The notes beneath the pieces were generated by a model that made no database searches, had not been told where the DNA came from, and was given only the letters and a program-made list of their open reading frames with translations. From Kiritimatiellaeota bacterium B1221 (lineage in GTDB: Bacteria; Verrucomicrobiota; Kiritimatiellia; SS1-B-03-39; UBA6053), in NCBI GenBank assembly GCA_029269125.1, contig JARHXX010000007.1, positions 1-64,000 on the forward strand: 64,000 nt of DNA, in the 5' to 3' direction. The position numbers were made by a program, and so were the translations under genes. Positions 27,837-37,757 of the stretch are shown piece after piece (positions within the stretch are counted from its first letter, which is position 1; each line of letters starts with the position of its first letter).

Positions 27837-29005
27837 TTGGAACCCTTGGGTTGGTTGTTTGCTTGAGAAAACAGTTTATCTGCCGTCTGTAATAATTCCC
27901 GGGCCGCGGTGGTGGCGGGCACCTTTCCTGCGGCCACGGAAGTTTTCAAATCCGGCAATGCCTCACGCACTTCCGGTTGACTTAAAAAGCGTTGCTGCAC
28001 CTGCTCCAGAACCATTCCCATCATCCATTCGATGGTTTGCTCTGAACGGCGTTTTTCACATTCCCCATTTTCCGCCGTCACTTCTTTAAACTTAAGCAGC
28101 ACCTGCCAGAGGTCATCCAATCCGCTTTTGAGCAGAGAGGACACCAGAAAAGAACCGGGCTTCCAACCCAAAGTGGGACTTTTCAAATAATGCAACGCGT
28201 GCGTCAGTTCGGAAGCCAGCCGCTCCGCTTTGATGAGATTGTCACCATCCGCTTTGTTCACCACAATGGCATCGGCATTTTCCATCACGCCCCGTTTGAT
28301 GCCCTGGAGATCATCCCCCGCACCGGTGAGCGTCAACAACATAAAGAAATCGGTCATCGACCGCACCGCGGCTTCACTCTGCCCCACCCCCACGGTTTCG
28401 ATCAAAATCACATCAAACCCGGCCGCTTCACAAATCAACATGGTCTCGCGGGTCTTCCGGCTGACCCCGCCCAAAGTTCCTCCCGAAGGAGAGGGACGGA
28501 TAAAGGCGTGGGGATCCCGGGAAAGCTTTTCCATGCGGGTTTTATCCCCGAGGATACTTCCCTTGGTCATGGTGCTGCTGGGATCGACGGCCAACACCGC
28601 GACCTTGTATCCTTTCGCGGTCAACATGGATCCAAAGGCATCGATAAAGGTACTTTTACCCGCCCCCGGCACACCGGTAATCCCGATGCGTAACGCTTCG
28701 CCGGTTTCGGGTAAAAGTTCACGCAATAAATTTTGTGCCAGATCCATATGATGGTCCGCATTGCTTTCCACCAGCGAAATCACTTTGCCCAAAATCGTGC
28801 GGTCACATTTACGGACCCCCTCCAGCATCTGCTGTTCGGTGAATCCGGGATGACGACGGCGCTTGTGTTGCAAACGTGCACCGGGCAATCCGTCGTGCCC
28901 GCCCTGCACCCCCGGCATGACGCCACTGGAAATCCCTTTCCCTTCGCCCGCCCATTCGGGCGGACGGGAATTTGGATTGCGGGTGCTGTCAGGTCGTGAC
29001 ATCAT
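27833..29005 (-). CDS. meaB: methylmalonyl-CoA mutase-associated GTPase MeaB
   Basis: 390 residues. The G3E-type P-loop GTPase core has Walker A GVPGAGKST, AVDPSS, DVILIETVGVGQSE and the NKADGDN specificity motif. A helical C-terminal dimerisation arm follows (about 310-385). The first 60 residues form a Gly/Pro/Arg-rich extension ahead of the core. MeaB gates cobalamin loading and protects the mutase from inactivation. It starts 4 bp after mutB; two adjacent ATG codons (29005, 29002) are both possible starts. Confidence 0.94.
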   Translation of the reverse strand: MMSRPDSTRNPNSRPPEWAGEGKGISSGVMPGVQGGHDGLPGARLQHKRRRHPGFTEQQMLEGVRKCDRTILGKVISLVESNADHHMDLAQNLLRELLPETGEALRIGITGVPGAGKSTFIDAFGSMLTAKGYKVAVLAVDPSSTMTKGSILGDKTRMEKLSRDPHAFIRPSPSGGTLGGVSRKTRETMLICEAAGFDVILIETVGVGQSEAAVRSMTDFFMLLTLTGAGDDLQGIKRGVMENADAIVVNKADGDNLIKAERLASELTHALHYLKSPTLGWKPGSFLVSSLLKSGLDDLWQVLLKFKEVTAENGECEKRRSEQTIEWMMGMVLEQVQQRFLSQPEVREALPDLKTSVAAGKVPATTAARELLQTADKLFSQANNQPKGSK

Positions 29006-29009
29006 ACGG

Positions 29010-31187
29010 TTAACCTTCTTCTTCGTTCAGCAGTTCTTCAAGCAACAGTTTGGCGGCCACCGGAATCACCGTGCCCGGACCAAAGATCGCGGCCGCCCCG
29101 TTTTCACGCAGGTAATCATAGTCCTGTGCGGGAATCACTCCGCCGATGCAGACCAGAATATCCTCACGCCCACGTTTTTTAAGTTCCGACACCAATTCAG
29201 GCAGCAGGGTTTTATGTCCGGCGGCCAGGGAGCTCATGCCCACGATATGCACGTCGTTTTCCACTGCCATTTGCGCGGCTTCCGGTGCCGTCATAAACAG
29301 GGGGCCCACATCCACATCAAATCCGAGATCGGCAAATGCGGTGGCCACGACTTTGCCTCCGCGGTCATGTCCGTCTTGTCCCAGTTTGGCAACCAGAATA
29401 CGGGGGCGACGCCCTTCGATCGATTCAAATTTATCGGCAAGTTCGTTTACTTCTTTCACGCTTTCATCCTCTCCGTAAGTGCTGCTGTATACGCCGGAGA
29501 TCGAGCGAATGACTGCTTGATGGCGTCCAAAGTGCACTTCCAAAGCATCAGAGATTTCTCCGAGAGATGCACGGGCGCGGGCGGCGTTTACTGCCAGTTC
29601 CAGCAGATTTCCTTTACCACTTCCGGCAGATTCGGTCAATGCGGCCAACGTGGCCTGACATTCGGATTCATTGCGTTCGGACCGGAGTTTTTCCAGACGT
29701 TTGATTTGTGAATCACGAACCGCGGAGTTATCGACTTCCAGAATTTCCAGCGGATCTTCATGATCCAGACGGAATTTATTCACCCCGATAATGGATTCTT
29801 TACCGGAATCGATCATCGCTTGACGGCGGGCTGCCGCTTCTTCGATGCGCATCTTCGGCAGTCCGGTGTCAATCGCTTTGGCCATGCCGCCGAGCTCTTC
29901 CACTTCCAGGATATGCTCCCAGGCTTTCTCCATCAGTTGACGGGTGAGCGTTTCCAGATAGTAGGAGCCGCCCCAGGGATCCACCGTGTTGCAAATGCCG
30001 GTTTCATGCTGCAGATAGAGCTGGGTATTCCGGGCAATCCGGGCAGAGAAATCGGTTGGCAACGCAATCGCTTCATCCAGAGAGTTGGTATGCAGCGATT
30101 GGGTATGCCCCATGGTCGCCGCCATCGCCTCCACACAGGTCCGGGCCACATTGTTGAAGGGATCCTGCTCGGTCAAAGACCAGCCCGAAGTCTGACTGTG
30201 GGTCCGCAGGGCCATGGATTTGGGATCTTTGGGGTTAAACTGTTTGATCAGTTTGGCCCAAATCAAACGCGCGGCCCGCATTTTCGCCACTTCCATAAAG
30301 TAGTTCATTCCCTGCGCCCAGAAGAAGGACAACCGGGGGGCAAATGCATCCACATCAATCCCGGCGGCAATTCCCTGACGCACATATTCCAGTCCGTCGG
30401 CAAGCGTGTAGGCCATTTCCAAATCGGCGGAAGCTCCCGCTTCCTGCATATGATAACCGGAAATGGAGATGCTGTTGAACTTGGGCATTTTCTGCGAGGT
30501 GAACTCGAAGATATCCGCAATGATTTTCATCGAGGGCAACGGCGGGTAAATGTAGGTGTTCCGCACCATGTACTCTTTGAGAATATCATTCTGAATGGTG
30601 CCGGTCAGTTTTTCCATGGGCACGCCCTGCTCTTCACCGGCGACGATAAAGAAGGCCAGAATCGGTAAAACCGCGCCGTTCATGGTCATGGAAACCGACA
30701 TTTTATCCAGCGGAATTCCATCGAACAACACCTTCATATCGAGGATGGAATCCACTGCCACCCCGGCCTTGCCGACATCACCGGTCACCCGGGAATGATC
30801 GGAATCGTATCCGCGGTGGGTGGCCAAATCGAACGCTACTGACAATCCGCGCTGGCCCATGGCCAGGTTCCGGCGGTAAAACGCATTGGATTCTTCCGCA
30901 GTGGAAAAACCGGCATACTGACGAACCGTCCAGGGACGGGTGACATACATCGTGGTGTAAGGTCCGCGCAGATAAGGAGGAATCCCCGAGGTGTAGTCGA
31001 GATGCTCACATTCTTTGTAATCGTCCTGATTGTAAAGGGCGCGAATATTCACGTGCTCGTTGGAGAGCGTCATCATGTCGGCGGCGGACTTGCCGCTTTC
31101 GGCTTCCAGCCGATCGCGCCAGGATTGATCCGAATAGGATCCCTGCACATCAAAAGGGACAGTTGAAAAGTCAGGTAAGGTACTCAT
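29010..31187 (-). CDS. mutB: methylmalonyl-CoA mutase large (catalytic) subunit
   Basis: 725 residues. The N-terminal TIM barrel with [20 protein letters not shown] and [19 protein letters not shown] is followed by the cobalamin-binding domain with [11 protein letters not shown], in which His607 is the lower axial ligand. It isomerises succinyl-CoA and (R)-methylmalonyl-CoA using adenosylcobalamin. It overlaps the mutA stop by ATGA. Length and motifs are complete. Confidence 0.96.
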   Translation of the reverse strand: MSTLPDFSTVPFDVQGSYSDQSWRDRLEAESGKSAADMMTLSNEHVNIRALYNQDDYKECEHLDYTSGIPPYLRGPYTTMYVTRPWTVRQYAGFSTAEESNAFYRRNLAMGQRGLSVAFDLATHRGYDSDHSRVTGDVGKAGVAVDSILDMKVLFDGIPLDKMSVSMTMNGAVLPILAFFIVAGEEQGVPMEKLTGTIQNDILKEYMVRNTYIYPPLPSMKIIADIFEFTSQKMPKFNSISISGYHMQEAGASADLEMAYTLADGLEYVRQGIAAGIDVDAFAPRLSFFWAQGMNYFMEVAKMRAARLIWAKLIKQFNPKDPKSMALRTHSQTSGWSLTEQDPFNNVARTCVEAMAATMGHTQSLHTNSLDEAIALPTDFSARIARNTQLYLQHETGICNTVDPWGGSYYLETLTRQLMEKAWEHILEVEELGGMAKAIDTGLPKMRIEEAAARRQAMIDSGKESIIGVNKFRLDHEDPLEILEVDNSAVRDSQIKRLEKLRSERNESECQATLAALTESAGSGKGNLLELAVNAARARASLGEISDALEVHFGRHQAVIRSISGVYSSTYGEDESVKEVNELADKFESIEGRRPRILVAKLGQDGHDRGGKVVATAFADLGFDVDVGPLFMTAPEAAQMAVENDVHIVGMSSLAAGHKTLLPELVSELKKRGREDILVCIGGVIPAQDYDYLRENGAAAIFGPGTVIPVAAKLLLEELLNEEEG

Positions 31188-33283
31188 TGGGCGACTCCAG
31201 TCTTGGCGTGTAAATCTTTGAGGAGGTCGAGATTGTTGGCTCGTAAGTGAATAAAATCATCCACCCCGGCCGCTTTAAATTCTTCGGTCAGATCCGGTAA
31301 CAGACCCGCCACCAGAATGATCGTGTCCGGGGAACCGGCTTTTACGGCTTTGGCAAATTCCGGCACCAGTTCGGGGTAGGTATCATCCGTGGAACATATG
31401 ACCGTTACATCGGCCCGGGCATCCACCACCGCCCGGGCTGCGTCGGCGGCACGGTCAAAACTTTGGCTGGCATCCACCTTGAAACCACTGGGTTTCAGGA
31501 ATTCCTGACTAAAGTCCGAACGAATCTTGTGCTGTTTCACCGGACCCATTTGGGCCATGAGAATGGAGGGCGTTTCGTTTCCGAGCGCCACATAGGCTTC
31601 CAGATCTTCGCGAAGATCTTCGTAACCCAGCGTAAGGCGTCCGAGCACCACCGGATTGATGCGGGCCGACTGCATGGAACCTGTCACATCGATCACCTCA
31701 CTGAAGGTCGCGCCTTTGGCAATCGCATTCACCATGGTTTCCATACTGCCTTCGTTCAGCAGATGGGAAAGTTCCTGCTGCAAGGCGGCCTGATCCCGTC
31801 CGGCAACCACCTGCTTCAGGCTTTCCTGACTGGAGGCCAAAACTTGAGCGGAATCAGGTTTGCGATTCGGCAATTTCTTTTCTTCGGGAAACGCAAACTG
31901 GTTGGACCCGACTTTGACCATGCGCCGCTGCGCCAGCAAGGAGGTTTGTTTACGGGCCAGGTCATGCAGTTCATCCTGCAGCGTTCCGTCCTGCAACTGG
32001 GCGAGCAAGCCACCGGCTTTTTCGATTTTCTGGAATTGGGCCCAGGCGCGGAAACTCAGTTCCCGGGTCAGGTTTTCAATGGTCCAGGATCCGCCAGCCG
32101 GGTCAACCACTTCATTTAAGTGGGCCTCATGACGCAAGACCAACTGAATGTTGCGGGCAATGCGGCGGGAGAAGGTGTCGGGCAATCCGAAAGGTGCATC
32201 GAAAGGATCCACCCGCATCGCATCCACGCCGCCAATCACCGCACTGAAACCTTGCGAGGTGGCACGCAACAGATTCACGTAGGGATCCAACTTGGTCTGC
32301 TGCCAGGAGGAGGTGGCCGCGAACTGATACAGTTTGCAGGCGTCCCCTTCTCCACCACAGGCTTTCACCAAATGGGCCCACAACCCGCGGGCCGCGCGGA
32401 ATTTTGCAACTTCCATAAAGAAGTCGCCGCCAATAGCCAATTTGACCATCGCTTTGGAAGCGGCGAGATTGATATCCACGCCAAGGGCAACCAGGGCCCG
32501 GAAACTTTCAGCCGCCGAAGCCAACATGATGGCTAATTCGGTGACCGCATTTCCGCCGGCATTCACCGACCAGCTGGCATCCACCCCCACGGATCGAAGC
32601 CCGGGGAAATTCTCCGCCATCCAGGCAACGTGTCCGGCCTGCAGCTCACGGGCTTCACTGAGGTCCATGGGCACCACCCCGTGAATGGCCAGTTCGGCCA
32701 GCGGATCCATGCACACGGATCCGCTTTGGGGTTGAAGCCCGCCAGCTTTTAATGCTCCGGCAACCGCCGGGGCCGAAGATCCGGCTTCAATGTGTAAAGG
32801 AAACGCATCCAAATCGATCCCGTCCAGCGCCACTTTCAGATCCGCCGTGCTGTGAATCGCAGTTCCGTTCACGCCGGACTGATCGGAGGGCTCCTCCCCT
32901 TTGCGTCCATCTTCGTCGAGAATCAATAAAACGGAGTCCTGTCCACGGGCAAGATCCTCCTTTAACGCGGTATTAAATTCTGCCGGTGTGGGATACAACA
33001 GCGCCTGGCTAATCTCCCAGCTCTCCAACAATTTTCCGCTGGCGGCAGTCCCGCGGATGTAAGGAAATTCACCCGGCGTGGTATCCGCCATCGGGTTTCC
33101 TTCCACCGTGGTCCGGTCGTAAACCGGCTGTAAGGAAAACCCTTCCAGCGTTTGGGTGACCACTTTCTTTTCGAAAGGGGCGCCGTTTAAAACTTTTTCA
33201 GTCAGCTTCATCCACAAGTCGTGATCCGGCTTGTCGAAAAGCTCCTGAAGATTCAGTTGGGGGGACAGGATTGATTCGCTCAT
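31184..33283 (-). CDS. mutA: methylmalonyl-CoA mutase small subunit
   Basis: 699 residues with the mutase barrel ([36 protein letters not shown]) and a degenerate cobalamin-fold domain lacking the DxHxxG ligand motif, as expected for the non-catalytic subunit. It forms a heterodimer with MutB. It begins 17 bp after the CoA-transferase stop. Nothing suggests truncation. Confidence 0.94.
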   Translation of the reverse strand: MSESILSPQLNLQELFDKPDHDLWMKLTEKVLNGAPFEKKVVTQTLEGFSLQPVYDRTTVEGNPMADTTPGEFPYIRGTAASGKLLESWEISQALLYPTPAEFNTALKEDLARGQDSVLLILDEDGRKGEEPSDQSGVNGTAIHSTADLKVALDGIDLDAFPLHIEAGSSAPAVAGALKAGGLQPQSGSVCMDPLAELAIHGVVPMDLSEARELQAGHVAWMAENFPGLRSVGVDASWSVNAGGNAVTELAIMLASAAESFRALVALGVDINLAASKAMVKLAIGGDFFMEVAKFRAARGLWAHLVKACGGEGDACKLYQFAATSSWQQTKLDPYVNLLRATSQGFSAVIGGVDAMRVDPFDAPFGLPDTFSRRIARNIQLVLRHEAHLNEVVDPAGGSWTIENLTRELSFRAWAQFQKIEKAGGLLAQLQDGTLQDELHDLARKQTSLLAQRRMVKVGSNQFAFPEEKKLPNRKPDSAQVLASSQESLKQVVAGRDQAALQQELSHLLNEGSMETMVNAIAKGATFSEVIDVTGSMQSARINPVVLGRLTLGYEDLREDLEAYVALGNETPSILMAQMGPVKQHKIRSDFSQEFLKPSGFKVDASQSFDRAADAARAVVDARADVTVICSTDDTYPELVPEFAKAVKAGSPDTIILVAGLLPDLTEEFKAAGVDDFIHLRANNLDLLKDLHAKTGVAQ

Positions 33284-33300
33284 ATGATATGCTCCTACGT

Positions 33301-34803
33301 TCAGCTGATTTTCATGCTGCCGGATTCAAGAAAACGTTGATGAAATTCAAATGCGCGTCCCAAAGTATGCGGGGTGTGCGCGGAGGCACCGTTTTTGAGA
33401 CCAAATTCCAAATACTCGGTAAGCATGTCCTGGTAGGCGGGATGTGCACAGTGCTCAATGATCTTGCGGGCCCGGCGCACCGGAGAAAGACCGCGTAAAT
33501 CCGCCAGCCCGCGCTCGGTCACCATCACCTGCACCGAATGCTCGTTGTGATCGCAGTGACTGACCATCGGCACCACTGCGGAGATGTCACCGTTTTTGGC
33601 AATGGACGGGGTCATAAAGATCGAGATATACGCATTCCGGCAGAAGTCGCCACTGCCGCCAATCCCGTTCATCATTTTGCTTCCCACCACGTGAGTGGAA
33701 TTGACATGACCGAAGATGTCCATCTCCAGTGCGGTGTTCATGGAAATAACCCCCAGGCGGCGGATTACTTCAGGGTTGTTCGACATTTCCTGCTGACGAA
33801 TGATGATTTTGTGTTTCAGTTCATCAATATTGTTCAGGAATTTGACCTGCCCTTCAGCCGAGAGCGTCAGTGAACAGGTGGATGCCACTTCCAGGCGGTC
33901 CGCATCAATCAGCTCAAACACCCCGTCCTGCATGACTTCGGTATAGAGCGAAATCGGCTCGATTTGCGGATGGCGGGCAAAACCGGAAAGAACCGCATTG
34001 GCCACATTGCCTACACCCGACTGGTAAGGAAGATGCTCAGGCAACCGGCCTTTTTTCTGTTCGTGTAACAGGAATTCAATGACATGCGCGGCAATCGCTT
34101 CACTGTCCGCATCCGGCGCACGGAAGCCGGGGGTGTTATCCGGTATATGGGTACTCACAATACCGGCAATCTTTTTGGGATCCACTTTGACATAAGGCGT
34201 TCCAATCCGGTCACCCGCCTGATAAATCGGCAACGGCGGACGGTTGGGGGGCGATTTGGGCACATACACATCGTGGAAGCCCATCAAACCTTTGGGCTGG
34301 GCGTCATTCAATTCAATAAAGATCCGATCCGCATCTTTCAAAAAGGTGGCACTCATGCCACCGGAAGTACTCAGGTAAATTTTCCCGTCGTTGGTCACTT
34401 CCACCGCTTCCACAATCGCCGTGTCGGTTTTGGGAATGAATCCATAACGCAGGTATTGTGCAACATGGGAAAGATGGAAATCCACAAATTCAACTTCACC
34501 CGCATTGATGCCGGCCCGCATGTCTTTGTTCGATTGATAAGGCATCCGGAAATTGACCGCTTTGGCCCGGGCCAATTCCCCGTCCAACTCATCCCCCACT
34601 GAAGCGCCTGTATAAAGAGATACTTTGAATTCCTCACCAATTTCATGCAGTTTTTTGGCCCGGGCTGCCAAGGCAACCGGTATCGCTTTCGGATAGCCCG
34701 CCGGGGTAAATCCACTGGTGCTGATAACTTCACCGTTTTGAATCAGACCGGCCACTTCCTCGGCCGTCATTTGCTTTTGAGAAACGATTTGTGATGGACT
34801 CAT
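33301..34803 (-). CDS. scpC: succinate CoA-transferase (acetyl-CoA hydrolase/transferase family)
   Basis: 500 residues of the class I CoA-transferase family, with STSGFTPAGYPKAIP near the start, GVGNVANAVLSGF, LEMDIFGHVNSTHV (containing the expected catalytic Glu) and GIGGSGDFCRNAY. In propionate formers this type of enzyme moves CoA from propionyl-CoA to succinate, releasing propionate and priming the cycle. Because mutA and mutB follow directly, succinate/propionate is the best substrate pair, though acetate-using relatives exist. The start at ATG 34803 is preceded by GGAAGAAG; a TTG 15 bases upstream is possible. First gene of the operon. Confidence 0.88.
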   Translation of the reverse strand: MSPSQIVSQKQMTAEEVAGLIQNGEVISTSGFTPAGYPKAIPVALAARAKKLHEIGEEFKVSLYTGASVGDELDGELARAKAVNFRMPYQSNKDMRAGINAGEVEFVDFHLSHVAQYLRYGFIPKTDTAIVEAVEVTNDGKIYLSTSGGMSATFLKDADRIFIELNDAQPKGLMGFHDVYVPKSPPNRPPLPIYQAGDRIGTPYVKVDPKKIAGIVSTHIPDNTPGFRAPDADSEAIAAHVIEFLLHEQKKGRLPEHLPYQSGVGNVANAVLSGFARHPQIEPISLYTEVMQDGVFELIDADRLEVASTCSLTLSAEGQVKFLNNIDELKHKIIIRQQEMSNNPEVIRRLGVISMNTALEMDIFGHVNSTHVVGSKMMNGIGGSGDFCRNAYISIFMTPSIAKNGDISAVVPMVSHCDHNEHSVQVMVTERGLADLRGLSPVRRARKIIEHCAHPAYQDMLTEYLEFGLKNGASAHTPHTLGRAFEFHQRFLESGSMKIS

Positions 34804-34871
34804 AAGATCTTCTTCCAAGGTTCAACTTCGTATTTTTCACTTTCAACCAAAATTTTTCGGCTGACGGAGAG

Positions 34872-34900
34872 CTTATAATCTAAGAGTTCCGTAGTTGCAA
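34872..34900 (-). promoter_or_regulatory. sigma-70-like promoter for the propionate operon
   Basis: On the minus strand, TTGCAA (34900-34895) and TATAAG (34877-34872) are separated by 17 bp, a near-consensus housekeeping promoter about 70 bp upstream of the scpC start. The weak -35 fits a promoter that needs an activator. Predicted by eye only. Confidence 0.5.
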
Positions 34901-34902
34901 AT

Positions 34903-34949
34903 ATAAATCGTACTTTATTTGTACGATTTATCTAATTAGTCCGATTTAT
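34903..34949. promoter_or_regulatory. perfect 11-bp inverted repeat plus extra half-site, candidate operator
   Basis: ataaatcgtac (34903-34913) and gtacgatttat (34921-34931) are perfect inverted repeats with a 7-nt spacer. The half-site core cgatttat recurs at 34942-34949, 18 bp further from the gene. The palindrome ends 2 bp upstream of the predicted -35, the classical place for an activator. The stem lacks a downstream T run, and its AT-rich symmetric form suits a dimeric regulator better than a terminator. It does not obviously match the textbook Rex, Fnr or Crp consensus. Confidence 0.6.
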
Positions 34950-34997
34950 CCCCTTTAGATACCTTTCAGACCCCTATATCACCCATTTCACCCTGTT

Positions 34998-35426
34998 TTA
35001 TAAATCGATGGAAAAATGATGACAGGCCAATTGGAGGCCTTTATTTAAATACAGCCGATGCGCATCGAGACGGGTGTATCCTGAGTCCAAATGCAAGCCT
35101 GCACAGCCTTCTGCCCGGGCATACCCCTTCAACCCATCGAGCAATACAGAGGCATGACCTTTCCCCCGCACAGACGGCAGGGTGCTGAGGTCATCCACAT
35201 ACAAGATCTTCCCCCAGGCCAAATACTCCCCCATCCGAAAGCCTGCCGCACTGACAATGGCGCCTCCCTCCTCTTGAACCGCCATGATCCGGTAAGATTG
35301 CAATTGCTGCCGCTTCACCTGCGCCACAAACATCTCCACACTTTGCAAGTGAGGTCTCAATGCTTGAAACACCTGAAAACAGGAAGCGATCTGCTCGTCG
35401 GTTTCGATAAAAACAAGTTCACTCAT
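34998..35426 (-). CDS. GNAT-family N-acetyltransferase
   Basis: 142 residues from ATG 35426, which overlaps the stop of the upstream membrane-protein gene by ATGA. The acetyl-CoA binding motif appears as VRGKGHASVLLDGLKGYA preceded by the ILYVDDLSTLPS strand; the C-terminal GYTRLDAHRLYLNKGLQ helix-strand is typical. It acetylates an unknown amine substrate in the cytoplasm. Last gene of a three-gene minus-strand unit. Confidence 0.85.
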   Translation of the reverse strand: MSELVFIETDEQIASCFQVFQALRPHLQSVEMFVAQVKRQQLQSYRIMAVQEEGGAIVSAAGFRMGEYLAWGKILYVDDLSTLPSVRGKGHASVLLDGLKGYARAEGCAGLHLDSGYTRLDAHRLYLNKGLQLACHHFSIDL

Positions 35427-36304
35427 CTCACGTCCACTCCCGATGGTTTCCGAAATTTTTTCACCAGCCCCAATAGGGTTGCCGGAACGATCACAATCAA
35501 AACCAAAGCCAATCCCCCGATCCATTGCTGAATTTTAAGCAGCAGTGCCATCGGTTGCAGAAAAAATGCCCTGAGCAGGGTCTGCACCGTATATCCGGAC
35601 AGCTCGGATCGGGTCAAATCATCCGCCGCCCCCGTCATCTGCGCCACATCCGGCAACCCTTCCACCCAAACGGTGAGCGGAAACCGAATACCCACTTGAT
35701 CAGCCGTGGACGCGATTTGGCTCTTTAATCCTTTTTCAGCAAACAGACTCACAAAGCCGTCAAACAGCTGTTGCGGAATCCCCTCCTGTAAAAAAGGATA
35801 TTTGAGCCGAACGGCATCCGCACTGCTTTCAACGATTTTTGGCAGCCACGTCTCCTGCATTTTCTCCATGCGCCCTTCGAACACGGTCACATTCAGGGTT
35901 TCCGCATCCGGGGGAACCATCTCCTCTGCCAGCGCCTCAGCCATCCGGGCATCCAGCAAGAAAATAAAATCCGAAATCGCGACTGACAGCTCCGGCATCA
36001 CTTCCCTGGCAAAGCGACCTTCCACCATCAGCCCGTTGATTGCTTTCTCCAAACTCTGATGAAAGCCCATAAAACCTCCCGCCAAGGGCACGGTCACAAT
36101 CAGCCAGGCCGCGGTAATCACTTTGACCGCTCCCCCGCCCCGCTTCGGCAACAAGTGTAAGATCCGAAACAGAAAGTAGATCACAAAAATAAACACGACA
36201 GACAAACCAAGCCCCTGCAAGGTCCCTCCGGCCAAAGTCCGAAAAAAATCCCCCCCTTCCTCCCGAAAGAGACGCAGCCAAAAATCATTATTTGCCGTAT
36301 CCAT
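35423..36304 (-). CDS. membrane protein of unknown family
   Basis: 293 residues with membrane helices near 28-50, 62-80 and 255-282 and a large soluble middle region (about 85-245) that should lie on one side of the membrane. The middle region is rich in acidic residues (EEMVPPDAETLNV). No family is recognised. It is adjacent to another small membrane protein upstream and overlaps the GNAT gene downstream. Confidence 0.65.
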   Translation of the reverse strand: MDTANNDFWLRLFREEGGDFFRTLAGGTLQGLGLSVVFIFVIYFLFRILHLLPKRGGGAVKVITAAWLIVTVPLAGGFMGFHQSLEKAINGLMVEGRFAREVMPELSVAISDFIFLLDARMAEALAEEMVPPDAETLNVTVFEGRMEKMQETWLPKIVESSADAVRLKYPFLQEGIPQQLFDGFVSLFAEKGLKSQIASTADQVGIRFPLTVWVEGLPDVAQMTGAADDLTRSELSGYTVQTLLRAFFLQPMALLLKIQQWIGGLALVLIVIVPATLLGLVKKFRKPSGVDVR

Positions 36305-36751
36305 TTATTTCACCACTTTCTTCTGAGCCAGCCTGTCTTCTTCGGAGGGTATTCGGTTTTTATGGGGTCCAAAAGTGTGTTCCAAAATCCGCTTGATCGC
36401 ATCCTGGTCTCCCAAAGTGTTGGAAATGACTTTCGCCCCCTCGCTTAAAAACAAAAACGCGATTTTCACCAGGATCCATGTCCCAAAGGCCAAAACCAGG
36501 ACTGCACAAAATTTTGACAAAGGCAAATCGCCCCCTGCAAAATTGAGTATATAGGGTTCTCCGTCACTCATCGCCGTTTCCCATTTGGACAGAATCCCCC
36601 CCATCACTTCCGGATTCTTCAATCCTTCGACAATCCAGCCGAATATACGTATGGAATACACCACCCCCAAAACCATCATGGAAAGTCCCAACAAAGCTCC
36701 GCATCCCCTCACCCATTGTGAGAAAGAAGGTAACGTGACCGAATCATCCAT
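36305..36751 (-). CDS. small membrane protein of unknown family
   Basis: 148 residues, two membrane helices (about 15-37 and 75-100) and a charged C-terminal tail. It abuts the next membrane-protein gene with no gap, so the two are probably made together. No family recognised. Upstream 150 bases (36752-36899) carry no gene and presumably the promoter. Confidence 0.6.
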   Translation of the reverse strand: MDDSVTLPSFSQWVRGCGALLGLSMMVLGVVYSIRIFGWIVEGLKNPEVMGGILSKWETAMSDGEPYILNFAGGDLPLSKFCAVLVLAFGTWILVKIAFLFLSEGAKVISNTLGDQDAIKRILEHTFGPHKNRIPSEEDRLAQKKVVK

Positions 36752-36899
36752 TTGTATCCTGCACTCCTATTTCAAAAGAAGCCCAGCATGATTGATTTTC
36801 AAGGGAGGTGCCAGACTTAACCCCAAAAAACTGCAGGACGGCTTCAGGCAGCCTGTGTGCGGAAAACAGCGTATGAATGAATAAAATGGGGCGTTGATC

Positions 36900-37733
36900 C
36901 TAGCGTAATGCCGGATGGTCGATGGTATCCATCGATTCCGGAGTCACCCAGAGGAACCACTTCGCAAAGCCTGCTTCTGCGGTCCGGGGAAGCGACTGTT
37001 CATAATCCCACACCTTCCCCGGATTCTGAGGAAGCACCACCGCATCCAAAACGGTCGACCTCAATGCGGGAGCGAGCGCATCCACATTGTCGTACATCAT
37101 CACCAATGCCGGACCCTTCCGGGGCAGCCCCCGACCCTCAAGTGCCATCGGCAAATCAAACAGGCAAACCACCACATCCGCATCCGTCTGATCCCGCACA
37201 ATTTTGGAAAAGCGCGGGGTTGTATAATACGCCATAAAGCGCTGGGTCACACCCATGGCCGCCGCACTTTCTTCGCTGGCCGGATCCAATTCATCTGCCG
37301 AAACATCCTGCAGGGACTGTTCACCCGATGCGGGCGGAAGCGGAATCTGTTTCACCTGCACCTGCAGCCCCCCTTTCTCCATTTCTTCCACCAGCGCATC
37401 CCGCAATGCGTCGAGGCCTTCGGTCGCCCGGTACAGACCATAGGCTTTGGGCGGAAGCAAAATCGTGACCCGGCTTCCCGGATGACGTTCCGCAACTTTG
37501 CGTCCCGCGACCACCCCTTGCGCAGTTTGATAAGACGTGACATGCATCAGCGCCCTTTCACTCGGATCCGGTTGCTTAAACCCAAACAATTTCACCAAAA
37601 CCAGAAGCAGTGCCAGGCCCACCAGCACAAAAGCCGCTGGCGACACCGATGCCCTTTGAGCCTTCGCTTTTCGATTTAAAAAGAATGCACCCGCGACACA
37701 GGCCAAAATAAGAACAAAAATGATAAAAGTCAT
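36900..37733 (-). CDS. membrane-anchored protein of unknown family
   Basis: 277 residues. Two close N-terminal hydrophobic stretches (about 2-18 and 32-50) precede a soluble domain with alternating strands and helices (SYQTAQGVVAGRKVAE, SRVTILLPP, ADVVVCLFDLP, ALVMMYDNV). This resembles a periplasmic-binding-protein-like or Rossmann-type fold, but no family was recognised. It sits between the pseudopilin gene and the small membrane protein genes on the same strand. Confidence 0.6.
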   Translation of the reverse strand: MTFIIFVLILACVAGAFFLNRKAKAQRASVSPAAFVLVGLALLLVLVKLFGFKQPDPSERALMHVTSYQTAQGVVAGRKVAERHPGSRVTILLPPKAYGLYRATEGLDALRDALVEEMEKGGLQVQVKQIPLPPASGEQSLQDVSADELDPASEESAAAMGVTQRFMAYYTTPRFSKIVRDQTDADVVVCLFDLPMALEGRGLPRKGPALVMMYDNVDALAPALRSTVLDAVVLPQNPGKVWDYEQSLPRTAEAGFAKWFLWVTPESMDTIDHPALR

Positions 37734-37757
37734 AGCTGAAACAAAGGAGGTTAAAGT

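Noticed and set aside
34903..34931. Perfect inverted repeat read as a terminator of the GNAT unit
   Set aside because: It has no GC-rich stem or downstream T run and lies exactly at an activator position relative to a promoter-like sequence.
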